64,000 bases of DNA. Origin: Microtetraspora niveoalba. GTDB taxonomy: Bacteria > Actinomycetota > Actinomycetes > Streptosporangiales > Streptosporangiaceae. The stretch covers positions 62,001 through 126,000 of the forward strand of contig NZ_BBYM01000026.1 in NCBI RefSeq assembly GCF_001570405.1, in the 5' to 3' direction. The notes under the pieces were generated by a model. That model searched no databases and was not told the DNA's origin. It saw nothing but the letters and a program-made list of their open reading frames with translations. Both the position numbers and the translations under genes were made by a program. Of the stretch, positions 22,706 through 32,110 are shown in pieces; position 1 is the stretch's first letter, and every line of letters begins with the position of its first letter.

Positions 22706-24919
22706 TCAGCCGCGCTCTCCGAGGGTGATGTCGACCCGTTCGAGCACGCCCCCGGTGAACGGGTAGGCCGCCGGATAGTCGCCCACGGGCGAGCCGGAGG
22801 TCCGGCCGACGTCGAACGTCTCGTCGATGGAGAACAGGGCCGGGGGCGTGACGCCGATCCGGTCCCTGCCCGCCGTGACGCCGTCCACGACGAGGGCGGC
22901 CTCTCCCCCGGCCGCGACGCCCCCGTCGTGGCGGAAGTCCACCTCGATCGTGTGGCGTCCGGGGCCGAGACCGTCCGCGGCGGTGAGCGTGAGCGAGGCC
23001 AGCGCGAAGGTGCGGTAGACGAAGGCCGGCCGGCCCGCGCCGTCCAGGTACAGCGCCCAGCCCGCCGCGCGGCCGCCCATCGTCGCGATCACCCCGTACG
23101 GCGCGGCGGGGCCGGCGTGGACCACCGCGCGCAGCGACCACGACCTGCCGAGCACGCGCGGGGCGTTCGACTCGGGGATGCCGACGGCGCCGGGACGATA
23201 GGTGAACCGCTTCCTGCCGCGCGCCAGGTTCGGCATCCGGGTGCGGGCGACCCGCGCGTCGCGCAGCGGGAGGATGCCCGCCCGCGCCGCCTCGCTCTCG
23301 AAGAGCGCCCGCATCCGGCGCAGCCTCCCGGGCTCTGCGGCGGCCAGGTCCTCGGCCTGGCTGAAGTCCCGTTCGAGGTCGTACAGCTCCCAGACGTCGT
23401 CCTCGAAGGGGCGGTCCGGCCCCGGGCGCCCGACCGACCACGGTGTGCCGCCGTGGTGCGCGCTCGCCATCCACCCGTCGCGGTAGATCGAGCGGTGCCC
23501 GTACACCTCGAAGTACTGGGTGGTGTGCCGCTCGGGCGCGTCCGGGTCGGCGAAGGTGTAGGCCAGGCTGACGCCGTCCATCGGCAGTTGCGTCACGCCG
23601 TCCACCTCGGCGGGCGCGGCGAGTCCGGCCGCCTCGAGGATCGTCGGCGCGATGTCGTTGACGTGGGAGAACTGGCCGCGCAGGCCGCCCCGGTCGGCGA
23701 TCCCGGCCGGCCAGGTGACCACCAGGGGGTTGCGCGTGCCGCCGAGGTGCGAGGCGACCTGCTTCACCCACTTGAACGGGGCGGTCAGCGCCCACGCCCA
23801 CCCGGCCGGATACTGCGGGTACGTGCTCGGGCCGCCGATCTCGTCGAGGCGGGCCAGCCGGGACTCGACGCTCTCCGGCAGGCCCTGCAGCGCGCCCATG
23901 TAGTCGAGGCTGCCGGGCACGCCTCCCTCGGCGCTGCTGCCGTTGTCCCCGACGACGTAGAGGAAGAGCGTGTCGTCGAACAGCCCGTCGTCCTTGAGCG
24001 CCCGCACCAGCCGTCCGATCTGGACGTCGGTGTGCTCCAGGAACCCGGCGTAGACCTCCATAAGGCGTTCGGCGACCGCCTTCTCGGCGTCGCCCAGGTC
24101 GTCCCAGGCCGGGATCTCCTCCGGCCGCGGCGTCAGCCGGGTGTTCTCCGGCACCACCCCGAGCCGCTTCTGGCGTTCGAGGGTCTCCTCCCGCAGGGCG
24201 TCCCAGCCCCGGCGGCACCTGCCCCGGTACTTCTCGCTCCACCGGGCGGGCACCTGGAGCGGCGCGTGCGTCGCGCCCGGGGCGAGATAGAGGAAGAACG
24301 GCCGGTCCGGGGTGAGCGCGGCGCGCAGCCGCACCCACTCGATGGCCCGGTCGACCAGGTCCTCGGTCAGGTGGTAGTCCGGCACGTCGGGCCGGGACAC
24401 CGGCGTCGTCCCCTCGTACAGCGTCGGGTCGTACTGGTCGGTCTCGCCGCCGAGGAAGCCGTAGAACCGGTCGAACCCCTGCCCGGTTGGCCAGCGGTCG
24501 AACGGCCCGGCCTGGGTGGACTCCCACGGCGGCGCGAGGTGCCACTTGCCGAAGGCGGCGGTGCCGTAGCCGGCCCGCCGCAGCGTCGTGGCGACGGTCG
24601 CGGTCTCCGGCCGGAGCACGCCGCGATATCCCGGGTGGGCGTTGGCCGAGTTCAGCACGGTGCCGACGCCGGTGACGTGCGGGTCCCGGCCGGTGAGCAG
24701 CGAGGCGCGGGTGGGCGAGCAGATCGCGGTGGTGTGGAACCGGTTGTAGCGCAACCCCTCGGCGGCGAGCGCGTCGAGCGCGGGCGTGTCGATCGGGCCG
24801 CCGAAGGTCCCGGCCGCGCCGAAGCCGACGTCGTCGAGCAGCACGACCACGACGTTGGGGCGCCGCGCCGGTCCCGCCCCGCCCGCGAGGACGTCGTTCT
24901 CACCGGAGGTCGTCGCCAT
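22706..24919 (-). CDS. Cytosolic arylsulfatase-family sulfatase
   Basis: A 737-residue type I sulfatase. C67 in ICSPTRASLLTG is the Cys converted to formylglycine (C-x-P-x-R). Asp29-Asp30 (LLDDVGFG) bind calcium, GKWHLAP is the second signature, and VVGDNGSSAEGG supplies the remaining metal ligands. The C-terminal ~170 residues form a beta-rich domain seen in AtsA/AtsD-like enzymes. No signal peptide is present, so it acts inside the cell, as mycobacterial AtsA-type enzymes do. In this setting desulfation of a steroid or bile-acid sulfate is plausible. GAGGAG precedes the ATG. A formylglycine-generating enzyme is not in the window. Confidence 0.92.
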   Translation of the reverse strand: MATTSGENDVLAGGAGPARRPNVVVVLLDDVGFGAAGTFGGPIDTPALDALAAEGLRYNRFHTTAICSPTRASLLTGRDPHVTGVGTVLNSANAHPGYRGVLRPETATVATTLRRAGYGTAAFGKWHLAPPWESTQAGPFDRWPTGQGFDRFYGFLGGETDQYDPTLYEGTTPVSRPDVPDYHLTEDLVDRAIEWVRLRAALTPDRPFFLYLAPGATHAPLQVPARWSEKYRGRCRRGWDALREETLERQKRLGVVPENTRLTPRPEEIPAWDDLGDAEKAVAERLMEVYAGFLEHTDVQIGRLVRALKDDGLFDDTLFLYVVGDNGSSAEGGVPGSLDYMGALQGLPESVESRLARLDEIGGPSTYPQYPAGWAWALTAPFKWVKQVASHLGGTRNPLVVTWPAGIADRGGLRGQFSHVNDIAPTILEAAGLAAPAEVDGVTQLPMDGVSLAYTFADPDAPERHTTQYFEVYGHRSIYRDGWMASAHHGGTPWSVGRPGPDRPFEDDVWELYDLERDFSQAEDLAAAEPGRLRRMRALFESEAARAGILPLRDARVARTRMPNLARGRKRFTYRPGAVGIPESNAPRVLGRSWSLRAVVHAGPAAPYGVIATMGGRAAGWALYLDGAGRPAFVYRTFALASLTLTAADGLGPGRHTIEVDFRHDGGVAAGGEAALVVDGVTAGRDRIGVTPPALFSIDETFDVGRTSGSPVGDYPAAYPFTGGVLERVDITLGERG

Positions 24920-24936
24920 TCGAACTCCTCATATCG

Positions 24937-24978
24937 GTAAGGCACCTGTCTTATGGCAACATAAGACAGGTGCCTTAC
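24937..24978. promoter_or_regulatory. 42-bp perfect inverted repeat (double operator) between sulfatase and TetR
   Basis: GTAAGGCACCTGTCTTATG (24937-24955) and its exact reverse complement (24960-24978) flank GCAA. Each 16-bp half, TAAGGCACCTGTCTTA, is itself a near palindrome (TAAG-n-CA-nn-TG-n-CTTA), so the element looks like two head-to-head TetR operators. It lies 18-59 bp upstream of the sulfatase ATG and 42-83 bp upstream of the TetR GTG. Confidence 0.8.
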
Positions 24979-25019
24979 TTCATCAACGGCCTCGTCGTGA
25001 TCGGGCCGGGGAGGTGCCC

Positions 25020-25703
25020 GTGACGGCGGACGCGGCGCCGTCCCCGGACACGCGGATCCGGCTGATCGAGGTGGCGGAGCGGCTCTTCGCCGAGCACGGC
25101 GTCGCCTCCGTCTCGTTGCGCACCGTCGGCGCGACCGCCGGGCAGCGCAACAACTCGGTCACGCAGTACCACTTCGGCTCCAAGGACGGACTGATCGCGG
25201 CCATCGCCCGCCACCGCTCGGCGCCCATCAGCGAGCGGCGCATGGAGATGGTCGCCGAGCTGCGCGCGGCCGACGGGCCGCCGAGCGTCGAGTCGCTCAT
25301 CCGGCTGCTCGTGGTCCCGCTCGCCGAGTCGATGGCCGGCTCCCGGAGGGAGACCTGGTACCTGCGGTTCCTGGCGAGCGCGCTCGACCATCCGCTGATG
25401 CGGGACCTCGACGAGCCGGGCGGCCCCGAGCATCCCGGCATCGCGTACATGCTGGAGGAGCTCCGGCTGCGGCTGCCCGGGACGCCGGCCGCGGTCTTCG
25501 AGCGCCGGACCAGGTGGATGGCCGCCATCGTGGTCCGCGTCCTGGCCGACCACGAGCGGCAGCTCGCCTCGTCCGAGGGCTCCGCCGTCCCGCTCGACGA
25601 GGTCGTCTCCGACCTCGTCGTGAGCATGGCCGCGCTGCTGCGGGCGCCCCGCCCGCCCCGCTCACCGGCCGGCGCCCCGCCGGACGCCATTCCGTCCCAG
25701 TGA
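25020..25703 (+). CDS. TetR-family regulator, probable repressor of the divergent sulfatase
   Basis: A 227-residue TetR regulator. The HTH lies at about residues 33-60, ending [14 protein letters not shown]. The N-S-V-T-Q-Y-H-F recognition region is of the type seen in several actinomycete TetR proteins. The GTG start at 25020 follows GGGGAGG at 25008-25014. Divergence from the sulfatase and the 42-bp inverted repeat between them predict autoregulation and control of the sulfatase. The ligand is unknown; the released alcohol or the sulfate ester would be natural candidates. Confidence 0.85.
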   Translation: MTADAAPSPDTRIRLIEVAERLFAEHGVASVSLRTVGATAGQRNNSVTQYHFGSKDGLIAAIARHRSAPISERRMEMVAELRAADGPPSVESLIRLLVVPLAESMAGSRRETWYLRFLASALDHPLMRDLDEPGGPEHPGIAYMLEELRLRLPGTPAAVFERRTRWMAAIVVRVLADHERQLASSEGSAVPLDEVVSDLVVSMAALLRAPRPPRSPAGAPPDAIPSQ

Positions 25704-25748
25704 CCGGGAAGCCGCGTTCGACGGCGGCCGCGATGGCCAATATTGGCC
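25695..25748 (+). promoter_or_regulatory. Locus palindrome plus GGCCAATATTGGCC upstream of the CoA ligase
   Basis: TCCCAGTGACCGGGAA (25695-25710) is a copy of the shared motif ending 79 bp before the ligase ATG; it overlaps the last codons of the TetR gene. GGCCAATATTGGCC (25735-25748) is a perfect 14-bp palindrome 41 bp before the start and may overlap the promoter. Confidence 0.5.
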
Positions 25749-25788
25749 GCCAAGGAAGACGGAGTCCCGGCGGCACGAGAGGGAACTG

Positions 25789-27450
25789 ATGTCAACGTCC
25801 GCAGACCCGAGAGCGGCGGCCTTCGCGGCCATGACCCGGCTGACCGGCCCCGGCGGGGATTTCGAACTGGCCGAGGAGGACGTCCTCGGCGCCCGCATGA
25901 GGGTCTACAAGAACCGTGCCAGGTCGCTCGGAGAGGTGCTGGCCCGGTCGGTCCGGCACGGCGAGCGCGACTACATCGTCACCGCGGACGAGCGCCTCAG
26001 CTTCACCGAGCACGCCGCCCGGGTCGCGTCCCTCGCCACCGCCCTCCGGGACGAGTACGGCGTGCGCCCGGGCGACCGGGTCGCCATCAACGCGGCCAAC
26101 TCCCCCGCCTGGATCATCTCCTTCTGGGCCACGATCGCGCTCGGCGCCGTCGCCGTCGGCTACAACGCCTGGTGGTCGCGCCGCGAGGTCGAGTACGCGA
26201 TCGGCCACACCGAGCCGGTGATGGTCGTCGCCGACGCCAGGCGTGCCGCGCTGGTCGACGGCGGCGTGACCGTCCTGACCGTCGAGGAGGACATCCCCCG
26301 GCTCTCCCGCCTGCTCCCGGACGCCGTCCTGCCCGCCGTCGACGTCGCCGAGGACGACCCCGCCGTCATCCTCTACACCAGCGGCACGTCCGGACGGCCG
26401 AAGGGCGCCGTCCACTCGCACCGGAACCTGACGTCGGTCGTCGAGTACCACCGGATGAACGACGCCATGGCCGCCGCGTTCGGCGACCCGACGGACCCCG
26501 CCGACCGGCGCTACCTGCTCGCGCTGCCGCTGTTCCACATCGCGAGCCTGCACAACCTCGCCGTGCCCCGCCTGGCGACCGGCAGCGCCGTTGTCATGCA
26601 CCAGGGCGCGTTCGACGTGGACCGGGTGCTGCGGCTGATCGAGAAGGAGCGGGTCACCAACTGGGGCGCCGTGCCCACCATGGCGCACCGCCTGATCGAG
26701 CACGGCGACCTGTCGAAGTACGACCTCTCCTCGCTGACCGCCTTCGCGCTGGCGTCCGCGCCGTCGTCCACCGCGTTCAAGGAGCGGCTGCGCGCCGCCT
26801 TCCCGCCGGCCAAGGACGCCCTCGTCGACAGCTACGGCCTGACCGAGACCTCGACCGCCGTCGCCGCGGCGACGCCCGCCGACCTCGCCGAGGCGCCCGG
26901 CACCCTCGGCCGCCCCATCGTCGGCGTCCAGGTCGAGGTCCGCGACCCGCTGGGCGAGGCGCTGCCCGAGGGCGAGGAGGGCGAGATCTGCGTCCGCAGC
27001 CCGTTCAACATGCTCGGCTACTGGAACGACCCGGCGGCCACCGAGCAGGCCATCCGCGCGGACCGGTGGCTGCACACCGGCGACATCGGCGTGATGGAGC
27101 AGGGGCGGCTGCGCCTCACCACCCGGCGTTCCGACCTGATCCTGCGCGGCGGCGAGAACGTCTACCCCGCCGAGATCGAGAACGTCCTGGCCGAGCACCC
27201 CGGCGTGCTCGAATGCGTCGTGATCGGCGTCCCCCATCCCGATCTCGGCCAGGAGGTCATGGCCGTGGTCGTCACCGACGGCGAGCGGCCCGTCGGCGAG
27301 GAGGAGCTCCAGGCGCACGCCGCGGACGAGCTGGCGTACTTCAAGGTGCCCTCCCGCTGGCGCATCACGACCGAACGGCTGCCCCGCAACGCCACCGGCA
27401 AGGTGGTCCGCCGCGAGGTCGAGAGCTCCGTGAGCGACCGATCCTCCTGA
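25789..27450 (+). CDS. Acyl-CoA synthetase (ANL superfamily), steroid-locus paralogue
   Basis: A 553-residue ligase with all ANL signatures: [72 protein letters not shown], and the C-terminal lysine motif [12 protein letters not shown]. It has an extended N terminus ([28 protein letters not shown]) that I associate with a subset of actinomycete fatty-acid/steroid ligases but cannot assign to a named FadD. The upstream motif copy puts it with the steroid genes. Possible substrates are the C24 acid side chain of a bile acid or another steroid carboxylate. The ATG follows GAGAGGGAAC. Confidence 0.85.
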   Translation: MSTSADPRAAAFAAMTRLTGPGGDFELAEEDVLGARMRVYKNRARSLGEVLARSVRHGERDYIVTADERLSFTEHAARVASLATALRDEYGVRPGDRVAINAANSPAWIISFWATIALGAVAVGYNAWWSRREVEYAIGHTEPVMVVADARRAALVDGGVTVLTVEEDIPRLSRLLPDAVLPAVDVAEDDPAVILYTSGTSGRPKGAVHSHRNLTSVVEYHRMNDAMAAAFGDPTDPADRRYLLALPLFHIASLHNLAVPRLATGSAVVMHQGAFDVDRVLRLIEKERVTNWGAVPTMAHRLIEHGDLSKYDLSSLTAFALASAPSSTAFKERLRAAFPPAKDALVDSYGLTETSTAVAAATPADLAEAPGTLGRPIVGVQVEVRDPLGEALPEGEEGEICVRSPFNMLGYWNDPAATEQAIRADRWLHTGDIGVMEQGRLRLTTRRSDLILRGGENVYPAEIENVLAEHPGVLECVVIGVPHPDLGQEVMAVVVTDGERPVGEEELQAHAADELAYFKVPSRWRITTERLPRNATGKVVRREVESSVSDRSS

Positions 27451-27470
27451 GCGATCCGGCCGGAAGGCCC

Positions 27471-27505
27471 GGCGGGGCCCCGCCCACCCGGACGGGGCCC
27501 CCGCC
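27471..27505 (+). terminator. Terminator-like hairpin after the CoA ligase
   Basis: GGCGGGGCCCCG (27471-27482) pairs with CGGGGCCCCCGCC (27493-27505), one base bulged. It lies 20 bp after the ligase stop, before the VapC remnant. Confidence 0.5.
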
Positions 27506-27522
27506 GTCCCGGAGGCGCCGGC

Positions 27523-27676
27523 TCAGACCGGCCACTCGAACGGATCGAGAAGCCGCGCTCCCGTGCGCTCGAAGTCCTTCGTGTTGCGCGTGACCACCGT
27601 CCACCCGCGCACGCGGGCCGTAGCGGCCGGCAAGCCGTCGACAACCGGCAGCGCCGCGGCCGTCGGTGGGATCATG
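27523..27676 (-). pseudogene. C-terminal remnant of a VapC-type PIN-domain toxin
   Basis: The minus strand encodes about 50 residues that match the end of VapC toxins: LPVVDGLPAATARVRGW followed by TVVTRNTKDFERTGARLL and DPFEW. This covers the third and fourth acidic/Asn positions of the PIN active site. The N-terminal half with the first catalytic Asp and the antitoxin gene are missing; homology stops where the divergent HEAT-like gene begins. It is a dead toxin fragment, showing loss or rearrangement at the edge of the accessory block. Confidence 0.75.
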
Positions 27677-29200
27677 ACCGGCGTGAGGTGGTTCAGGCGG
27701 CGGATCAGGCCGCTCCCAAGGGCGCGTACGCCGCTGGACGTCGTCCCCGGACTCGTGGCGAGGGCCGAGGCCGGTCACCCGCACGCCTTCCACGACCTGT
27801 GCGAGGGGCTGCTGGGCGCGGCGGCGGAGCCGACCTGCGCCGGACGGGCCCTCGACGCGCTCACCGCGAGCCGGCCCACGCTGTGGCTGGATCTCGACCT
27901 CGCGCTCCGCGCTCCCTGGTACGACTACATGCGTCCGGCGCGACGGCCGGGGACCTCCCGGGGGTGGGAGCCCGGCACAACGCTCGACGTCGCGCTGCGC
28001 GCCAGCTCCCACGACGGTTACGAGCGGGAGCAGGCCGTACGGCACGACGCCATGCGGACCGACTTCCGACTCCTTCCCGTACTCGTGATCCGGGCGGCCG
28101 ACTGGGTGGACGAGGTCAGGATCGCGGCGCTCGAGACGCTCCGGCTGGTGCTGGCCGACCCGGCGGCGGACCTGCTCGCCGCCCTCCCGATCGCGGTGCG
28201 GCTCGGCGACCGGCGGCGGGGCGGGCCGGCCCTGGCCGAGGTCCGCGCGGCATTGCTGCGCGCGGACGACGGGACGTCGGCGAGGGCGCGGGGCTGCGCC
28301 GACCCCCGCGCCCGGAGGTTCGCGTACCGGGTGTCCCTCGACTCGGGCCGCCTGCGCGAGACCGATCTGATGGCGGCCGCGCTCGGCGAGAGCGACGCCG
28401 TCTCCCGGGTGTGGTGCGCCGAGGCGGTCGGCCGCATGGACCGGCCGGACCTGCTCGAACGGCTGCTGACCGGCCGTTCCGCCCGGGTCAGGGCCGTCGC
28501 GCTCACCGGGCTGGTCCGCCTGGGCCGCCCCGAGCACGGGGCGCGCTTCCTGGACGACCGCTCCACGGTCGTGCGCCTGACGGCGCAGTGGGCGGTCAGG
28601 AGGGCGGGCGGCGACCCTGCGCAGACCTGTCGCGCGCTCCTGGCGGCGCGGCCGGGGGCGAGGGTCGCCGGCCTGATCGCCGGTCTGGGCGACTGCGGGG
28701 GCGGGGGTGACGCCGGCCTCGTGCGGCCGTACCTGGCCGACCCGCGTCCGGCGGTACGGGCCGAGGCGGTCCGGGCGCTGCTCCGTCTCGGCGCGCCGGT
28801 GGATCTCATCCCGATGCTCGGCGACCCCGCGCCGGCGGTGGTCTGGAGGGCGGTGACCGGGTTGCGCCGCTCCGGCGTGCCGGCGGACCGGCTCTGGCCG
28901 CTGCTCGGCCCCGGCCTCCCGCGGCACGTACGGCAGGCCGCCCACCGGCTGCTGACCGGGGTGGACACCTGGACCCGGCTCAAGGCCGATCTGACGCTGA
29001 TGGGCGACACCGACGAGTCGCTCCGCCGCCGCGCCCGCGCCGACCTCGTCATGTGGCGGGCCGACGGGGCCGCGACGATGTACACGAGCCCGCCGCGGCA
29101 GCTCGCGGACGAGTTGGCCGCGCTGATCGACGCGGCCGAGGCGTCCCTCGGCCAGAGAGAGGCCGCCGAACTGCGCTGGTTCCTTTCCGTGGGCGGGTGA
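27674..29200 (+). CDS. HEAT-repeat-like protein, unknown function
   Basis: A 508-residue protein built of repeated helical pairs of about 30 residues (for example VSRVWCAEAVGRMDRPDLLERLL, RAVALTGLVRLGRPEHGARFL, VRAEAVRALLRLGAPVDLIPML). The pattern matches HEAT/armadillo-type solenoids used for protein binding. No catalytic domain or signal peptide is seen. The start is taken at the ATG at 27674, with GGTGGG upstream; longer forms reach 27563 but would run into the VapC remnant. It stands alone, with no evident operon partner. Confidence 0.75.
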   Translation: MTGVRWFRRRIRPLPRARTPLDVVPGLVARAEAGHPHAFHDLCEGLLGAAAEPTCAGRALDALTASRPTLWLDLDLALRAPWYDYMRPARRPGTSRGWEPGTTLDVALRASSHDGYEREQAVRHDAMRTDFRLLPVLVIRAADWVDEVRIAALETLRLVLADPAADLLAALPIAVRLGDRRRGGPALAEVRAALLRADDGTSARARGCADPRARRFAYRVSLDSGRLRETDLMAAALGESDAVSRVWCAEAVGRMDRPDLLERLLTGRSARVRAVALTGLVRLGRPEHGARFLDDRSTVVRLTAQWAVRRAGGDPAQTCRALLAARPGARVAGLIAGLGDCGGGGDAGLVRPYLADPRPAVRAEAVRALLRLGAPVDLIPMLGDPAPAVVWRAVTGLRRSGVPADRLWPLLGPGLPRHVRQAAHRLLTGVDTWTRLKADLTLMGDTDESLRRRARADLVMWRADGAATMYTSPPRQLADELAALIDAAEASLGQREAAELRWFLSVGG

Positions 29201-29591
29201 GCGCGGGCCGTACGGCGGGAGAGCCGGGCGAACCTCCCCGACCCGGCCCTCCCTCCGACGGTGGGCGGCGAGGCATGCCCCCATTGCCATGTCCCGCCTC
29301 GGTGGGTCGGACTACGAACAATGTCCGTTATGTCCGGGTTCAGGCTGACATATCTACGTTGATACATCAACCAAATGTGGTGTTCCTCACCACCCGGCGA
29401 CCGGCCCCCGCCCGCGGATCCCCACGAGAGACGCCGGCAGCCCCGCAGACACGGCCCCTCCCGGGAGCTGACCGATCCACAACCCCCGCCACCTGCGCGG
29501 ACTCCCCTGAAGCGACCTGGAACGACAAGTCAGGAGCATGAGTAAGGTTCGCTCATCCGACGTCGGCCGCACGCAGAAGGGAGAGATCGCC
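29201..29591. other. Gene-free 391-bp stretch with an AT-rich palindrome
   Basis: No convincing gene is seen. An unusually AT-rich patch at about 29300-29390 contains GTTGATACATCAAC (29358-29371), a perfect 6+2+6 palindrome, probably the promoter/operator zone of the histidine kinase that follows. Confidence 0.4.
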
Positions 29592-30653
29592 GTGAGACTC
29601 AGAGGGGTGCAGGTGCCGCGCCCGAACTCCATCCGGAGCCGCTACGCGCTCAGCGTGGGGCTCCTGTCGCTCGCGGTCCTCACCACGATCGGCGCCGGTC
29701 TCGACTTCGTGGTCCGGAACAGGATCGAGCAGCGCGTCCAGGGCGAGGCGCAGCAGCTCGCTCTGGCCTGGATCGCCGGAGCGATCCTGCTCGCCACCGT
29801 CGCCGCCGCCTGGATCACCTGGATCCTGGTGGGCCGGATGTTGCGCCCCCTGGCCGCGATCCGGCAGCGGCTCGACATGACGGTCGGCGACCTGATCCTG
29901 CGGCGGCTGCCCCAGCGCGGCGACGACGAGATCGCCCGGCTCGCCCGCTCCTCCAACAAGCTGTTCGACCGGCTGGAGGAGGTCATGACCCAGCAGCGCC
30001 GCTTCGCCTCCATGGTCTCCCACGAGCTCAGGTCTCCGGTCACCGCTCTGCGCGCGCAGCTTGAGGAGGCGCTCGCCTACCCCGACGAGGTGGACCCGCG
30101 CGCGACCCTGCGTACCGCGCTGCGCACCGCGGAGCGGTTCCAGGGGATCATCGACGAGCTGCTCGCGTACACCCGGGTCAGGAACAGCGACGCGGCGCTC
30201 CCCGAGCCGCTCGCCCTCACCGCGCTCGTGCGGGAGGAGGTCGCCGGCCGGCCCCGCGACGTGCCGGTACGGTTCCGGGCCACCGGTGACCTGACGGTGT
30301 TCGGCACCCGGCTGGCGATCGCGGGAGCCGTGACCAACCTTCTCGCCAACGCGCAGCGGCACGCGCGCTCAGGCGTCGACGTGACGGTGGAACGCGTCGG
30401 CGACCAGGCCGTCGTCACGGTGCAGGACGACGGCGACGGGATCGCCCCCGGCGACCGCGAGCGGGTCTTCGAACCCTTCCTCCGCCTGGCCGACGGACGG
30501 CGCCGCGACCCCGGCGGCAGCGGCCTCGGCCTCGCCTTCTCCCGCGAGGCCGCGACGGCCAACCGCGGCTCCCTCGTGATCGAGGACTCCCCACGAGGGG
30601 CGAGGTTCGTGCTCCGCCTGCCGCTCATGGACGACGGCCGCGGCATGGCGTAG
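29592..30653 (+). CDS. Orphan membrane sensor histidine kinase
   Basis: A 353-residue HisKA kinase. Two membrane helices (about 17-40 and 58-80) are followed by a HAMP linker (RMLRPLAAIRQRLD), an H-box SMVSHELRSPV with His near 144, an N-box (NLLANAQRHA) and GGSGLGLAFSREA. The GTG at 29592 is preferred because GGGAG lies 8 bases upstream; an ATG at 29538 would add 18 residues but its AGGAG is only 1 base from the codon. The periplasmic loop is very short, so it may sense the membrane or a partner protein. No intact cognate regulator gene is adjacent. Confidence 0.85.
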   Translation: MRLRGVQVPRPNSIRSRYALSVGLLSLAVLTTIGAGLDFVVRNRIEQRVQGEAQQLALAWIAGAILLATVAAAWITWILVGRMLRPLAAIRQRLDMTVGDLILRRLPQRGDDEIARLARSSNKLFDRLEEVMTQQRRFASMVSHELRSPVTALRAQLEEALAYPDEVDPRATLRTALRTAERFQGIIDELLAYTRVRNSDAALPEPLALTALVREEVAGRPRDVPVRFRATGDLTVFGTRLAIAGAVTNLLANAQRHARSGVDVTVERVGDQAVVTVQDDGDGIAPGDRERVFEPFLRLADGRRRDPGGSGLGLAFSREAATANRGSLVIEDSPRGARFVLRLPLMDDGRGMA

Positions 30654-30697
30654 CCCGCGATGCGCGCGGCGACCGTCGAAGGGGCGTCACGCAGCGG

Positions 30698-30832
30698 GTG
30701 ATCTCTGGCCTGCCGGGGATCGGCAAGACCGCTCTTGCGACCCACGTTGCCCATCAGGTGCGCCATCTCTACCCTGACCGCGGCGGCGACGCACTGCGGC
30801 CGCTGCCGCATCGAAGGTCGAGCCGGCCGTAG
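30698..30832 (+). pseudogene. P-loop remnant of an AfsR/SARP-like STAND ATPase
   Basis: A short open stretch reads VISGLPGIGKTALATHVAHQ, then VRHLYPDRGG and soon a stop. This is the Walker A region of NB-ARC/STAND regulators such as AfsR. Nothing before or after it supports an intact gene, so it is a decayed fragment. It sits in a 365-bp gap between the kinase and the methyltransferase. Confidence 0.6.
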
Positions 30833-31018
30833 CCGACAGTCCGGTCAGCGCGCTGTCCCACGCCTGGTGCGCTGACTGTGGGGGGCGAATATATGTACCC
30901 CTTCCGGCGCGTCACGGTGCAGAACCGTGCTGTAGGACGTGCGGGGTTCGCCGGCTGTGTGAGATATCCCTCTCCCGTCGTCGTGGCGCTGGTGATCTGG
31001 GGAGGTGACCATGTAGTG

Positions 31019-31912
31019 ATGACCTCCTCGCCCCGCCCGCCGCACGTCGGTGGCCGACCGGATCCGACAGGCGGGACTACCGCACTCGGTGGAGAGCCCG
31101 CTCCCGCCCGCGGGTACCTGCTGGACAACGCGCGCGCCGAGGCGGGCGAGCGATTCGTTTGGCTGGCCGAGCTGTTCGACGGTGTGACGCGGGGGCACTT
31201 CGATCGACTGGGGGTCGGGGTTGGCTCGCGCTGCTGGGAGGTGGGAGCCGGTGGCCGCAGTATCCCGGAGGCGCTCGCGGCGGCCGTCGGTCCGACCGGG
31301 CACGTGCTGGCCACGGACATCGACCCGTCGTGGCTGAAGGCAGGCGGCGGGTACGAGGTGCGCCGGCACGACGTCGCCGCTGATCCGCCCCCGGAGCCGG
31401 GGACGTTCGATCTGGTGCACGCCCGGCTCGTGCTGGTCCATGTACCCGACCGGGCTCGGGCGTTGGCCACGATGGCGGCGGCGCTGCGGCCCGGCGGCTG
31501 GCTGCTGGTCGAGGACGCCGATACCGCTCTGCAGCCACTGGCATGCCTGGACGACAGCGGCCCGGCGCAGCGGCGGGCCAACCGGCTGCGCGACGCGGTC
31601 CGGGAGCTGCTGACGCGCCGCGGCGCGGACCTGCGCTACGGCCGGACACTGCCGCGGGCATTGCGTGAGGCCGGCTTGGTAGATGTCGCCGCGGCGGGCT
31701 CTTTCCCGGTCGGCGGGCTGGCCTGCGACCGGCTGGAGGCGGCGACCATCCGGCACGTGCGCGGCGAGTTGCTCGCGGCCGGCCTGGCCGACGACGCCGA
31801 GATCGACGCGCACTTGGCCGCCATCCACGCGGGCGAACTCGACCTGACACTCGCGCCGCTGATCTCGGCCTGGGGACGCCGTCCAGCCGAGCACCCGCCG
31901 GCACTCGGTTAG
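31019..31912 (+). CDS. SAM-dependent methyltransferase
   Basis: A 297-residue class I methyltransferase. Motif I is WEVGAGGRSIPEALAAAVG, then HVLATDIDPSWL (acidic residue binding the SAM ribose), FDLVHARLVLVHVPDRA (motif IV region) and LRPGGWLLVEDAD (motif VI). The start is the ATG at 31019; an in-frame GTG at 31016 is better spaced from GGGGAGGT and may be the true start. The substrate is unknown; the type is common among small-molecule methyltransferases of actinomycetes. It does not share the steroid operator motif. Confidence 0.8.
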   Translation: MTSSPRPPHVGGRPDPTGGTTALGGEPAPARGYLLDNARAEAGERFVWLAELFDGVTRGHFDRLGVGVGSRCWEVGAGGRSIPEALAAAVGPTGHVLATDIDPSWLKAGGGYEVRRHDVAADPPPEPGTFDLVHARLVLVHVPDRARALATMAAALRPGGWLLVEDADTALQPLACLDDSGPAQRRANRLRDAVRELLTRRGADLRYGRTLPRALREAGLVDVAAAGSFPVGGLACDRLEAATIRHVRGELLAAGLADDAEIDAHLAAIHAGELDLTLAPLISAWGRRPAEHPPALG

Positions 31913-32110
31913 GTGCGGATCCAGGCGTTGTCCGACCTGCCCACAGCGCTGTTCGTCGAGGAGAATTTCGGGCCGCAGGAGTAGCCCCTTTCGGGGGCGG
32001 TCGTCACGGCTGCCGCCCGGGGTCATCGCCGGCTGCGTCGCCCTTACCCTCAGAGCCGGACTCCTCGTCATCCTGGCCCGCCGCTTCGACATGACCCCAA
32101 GGACCGCCCC

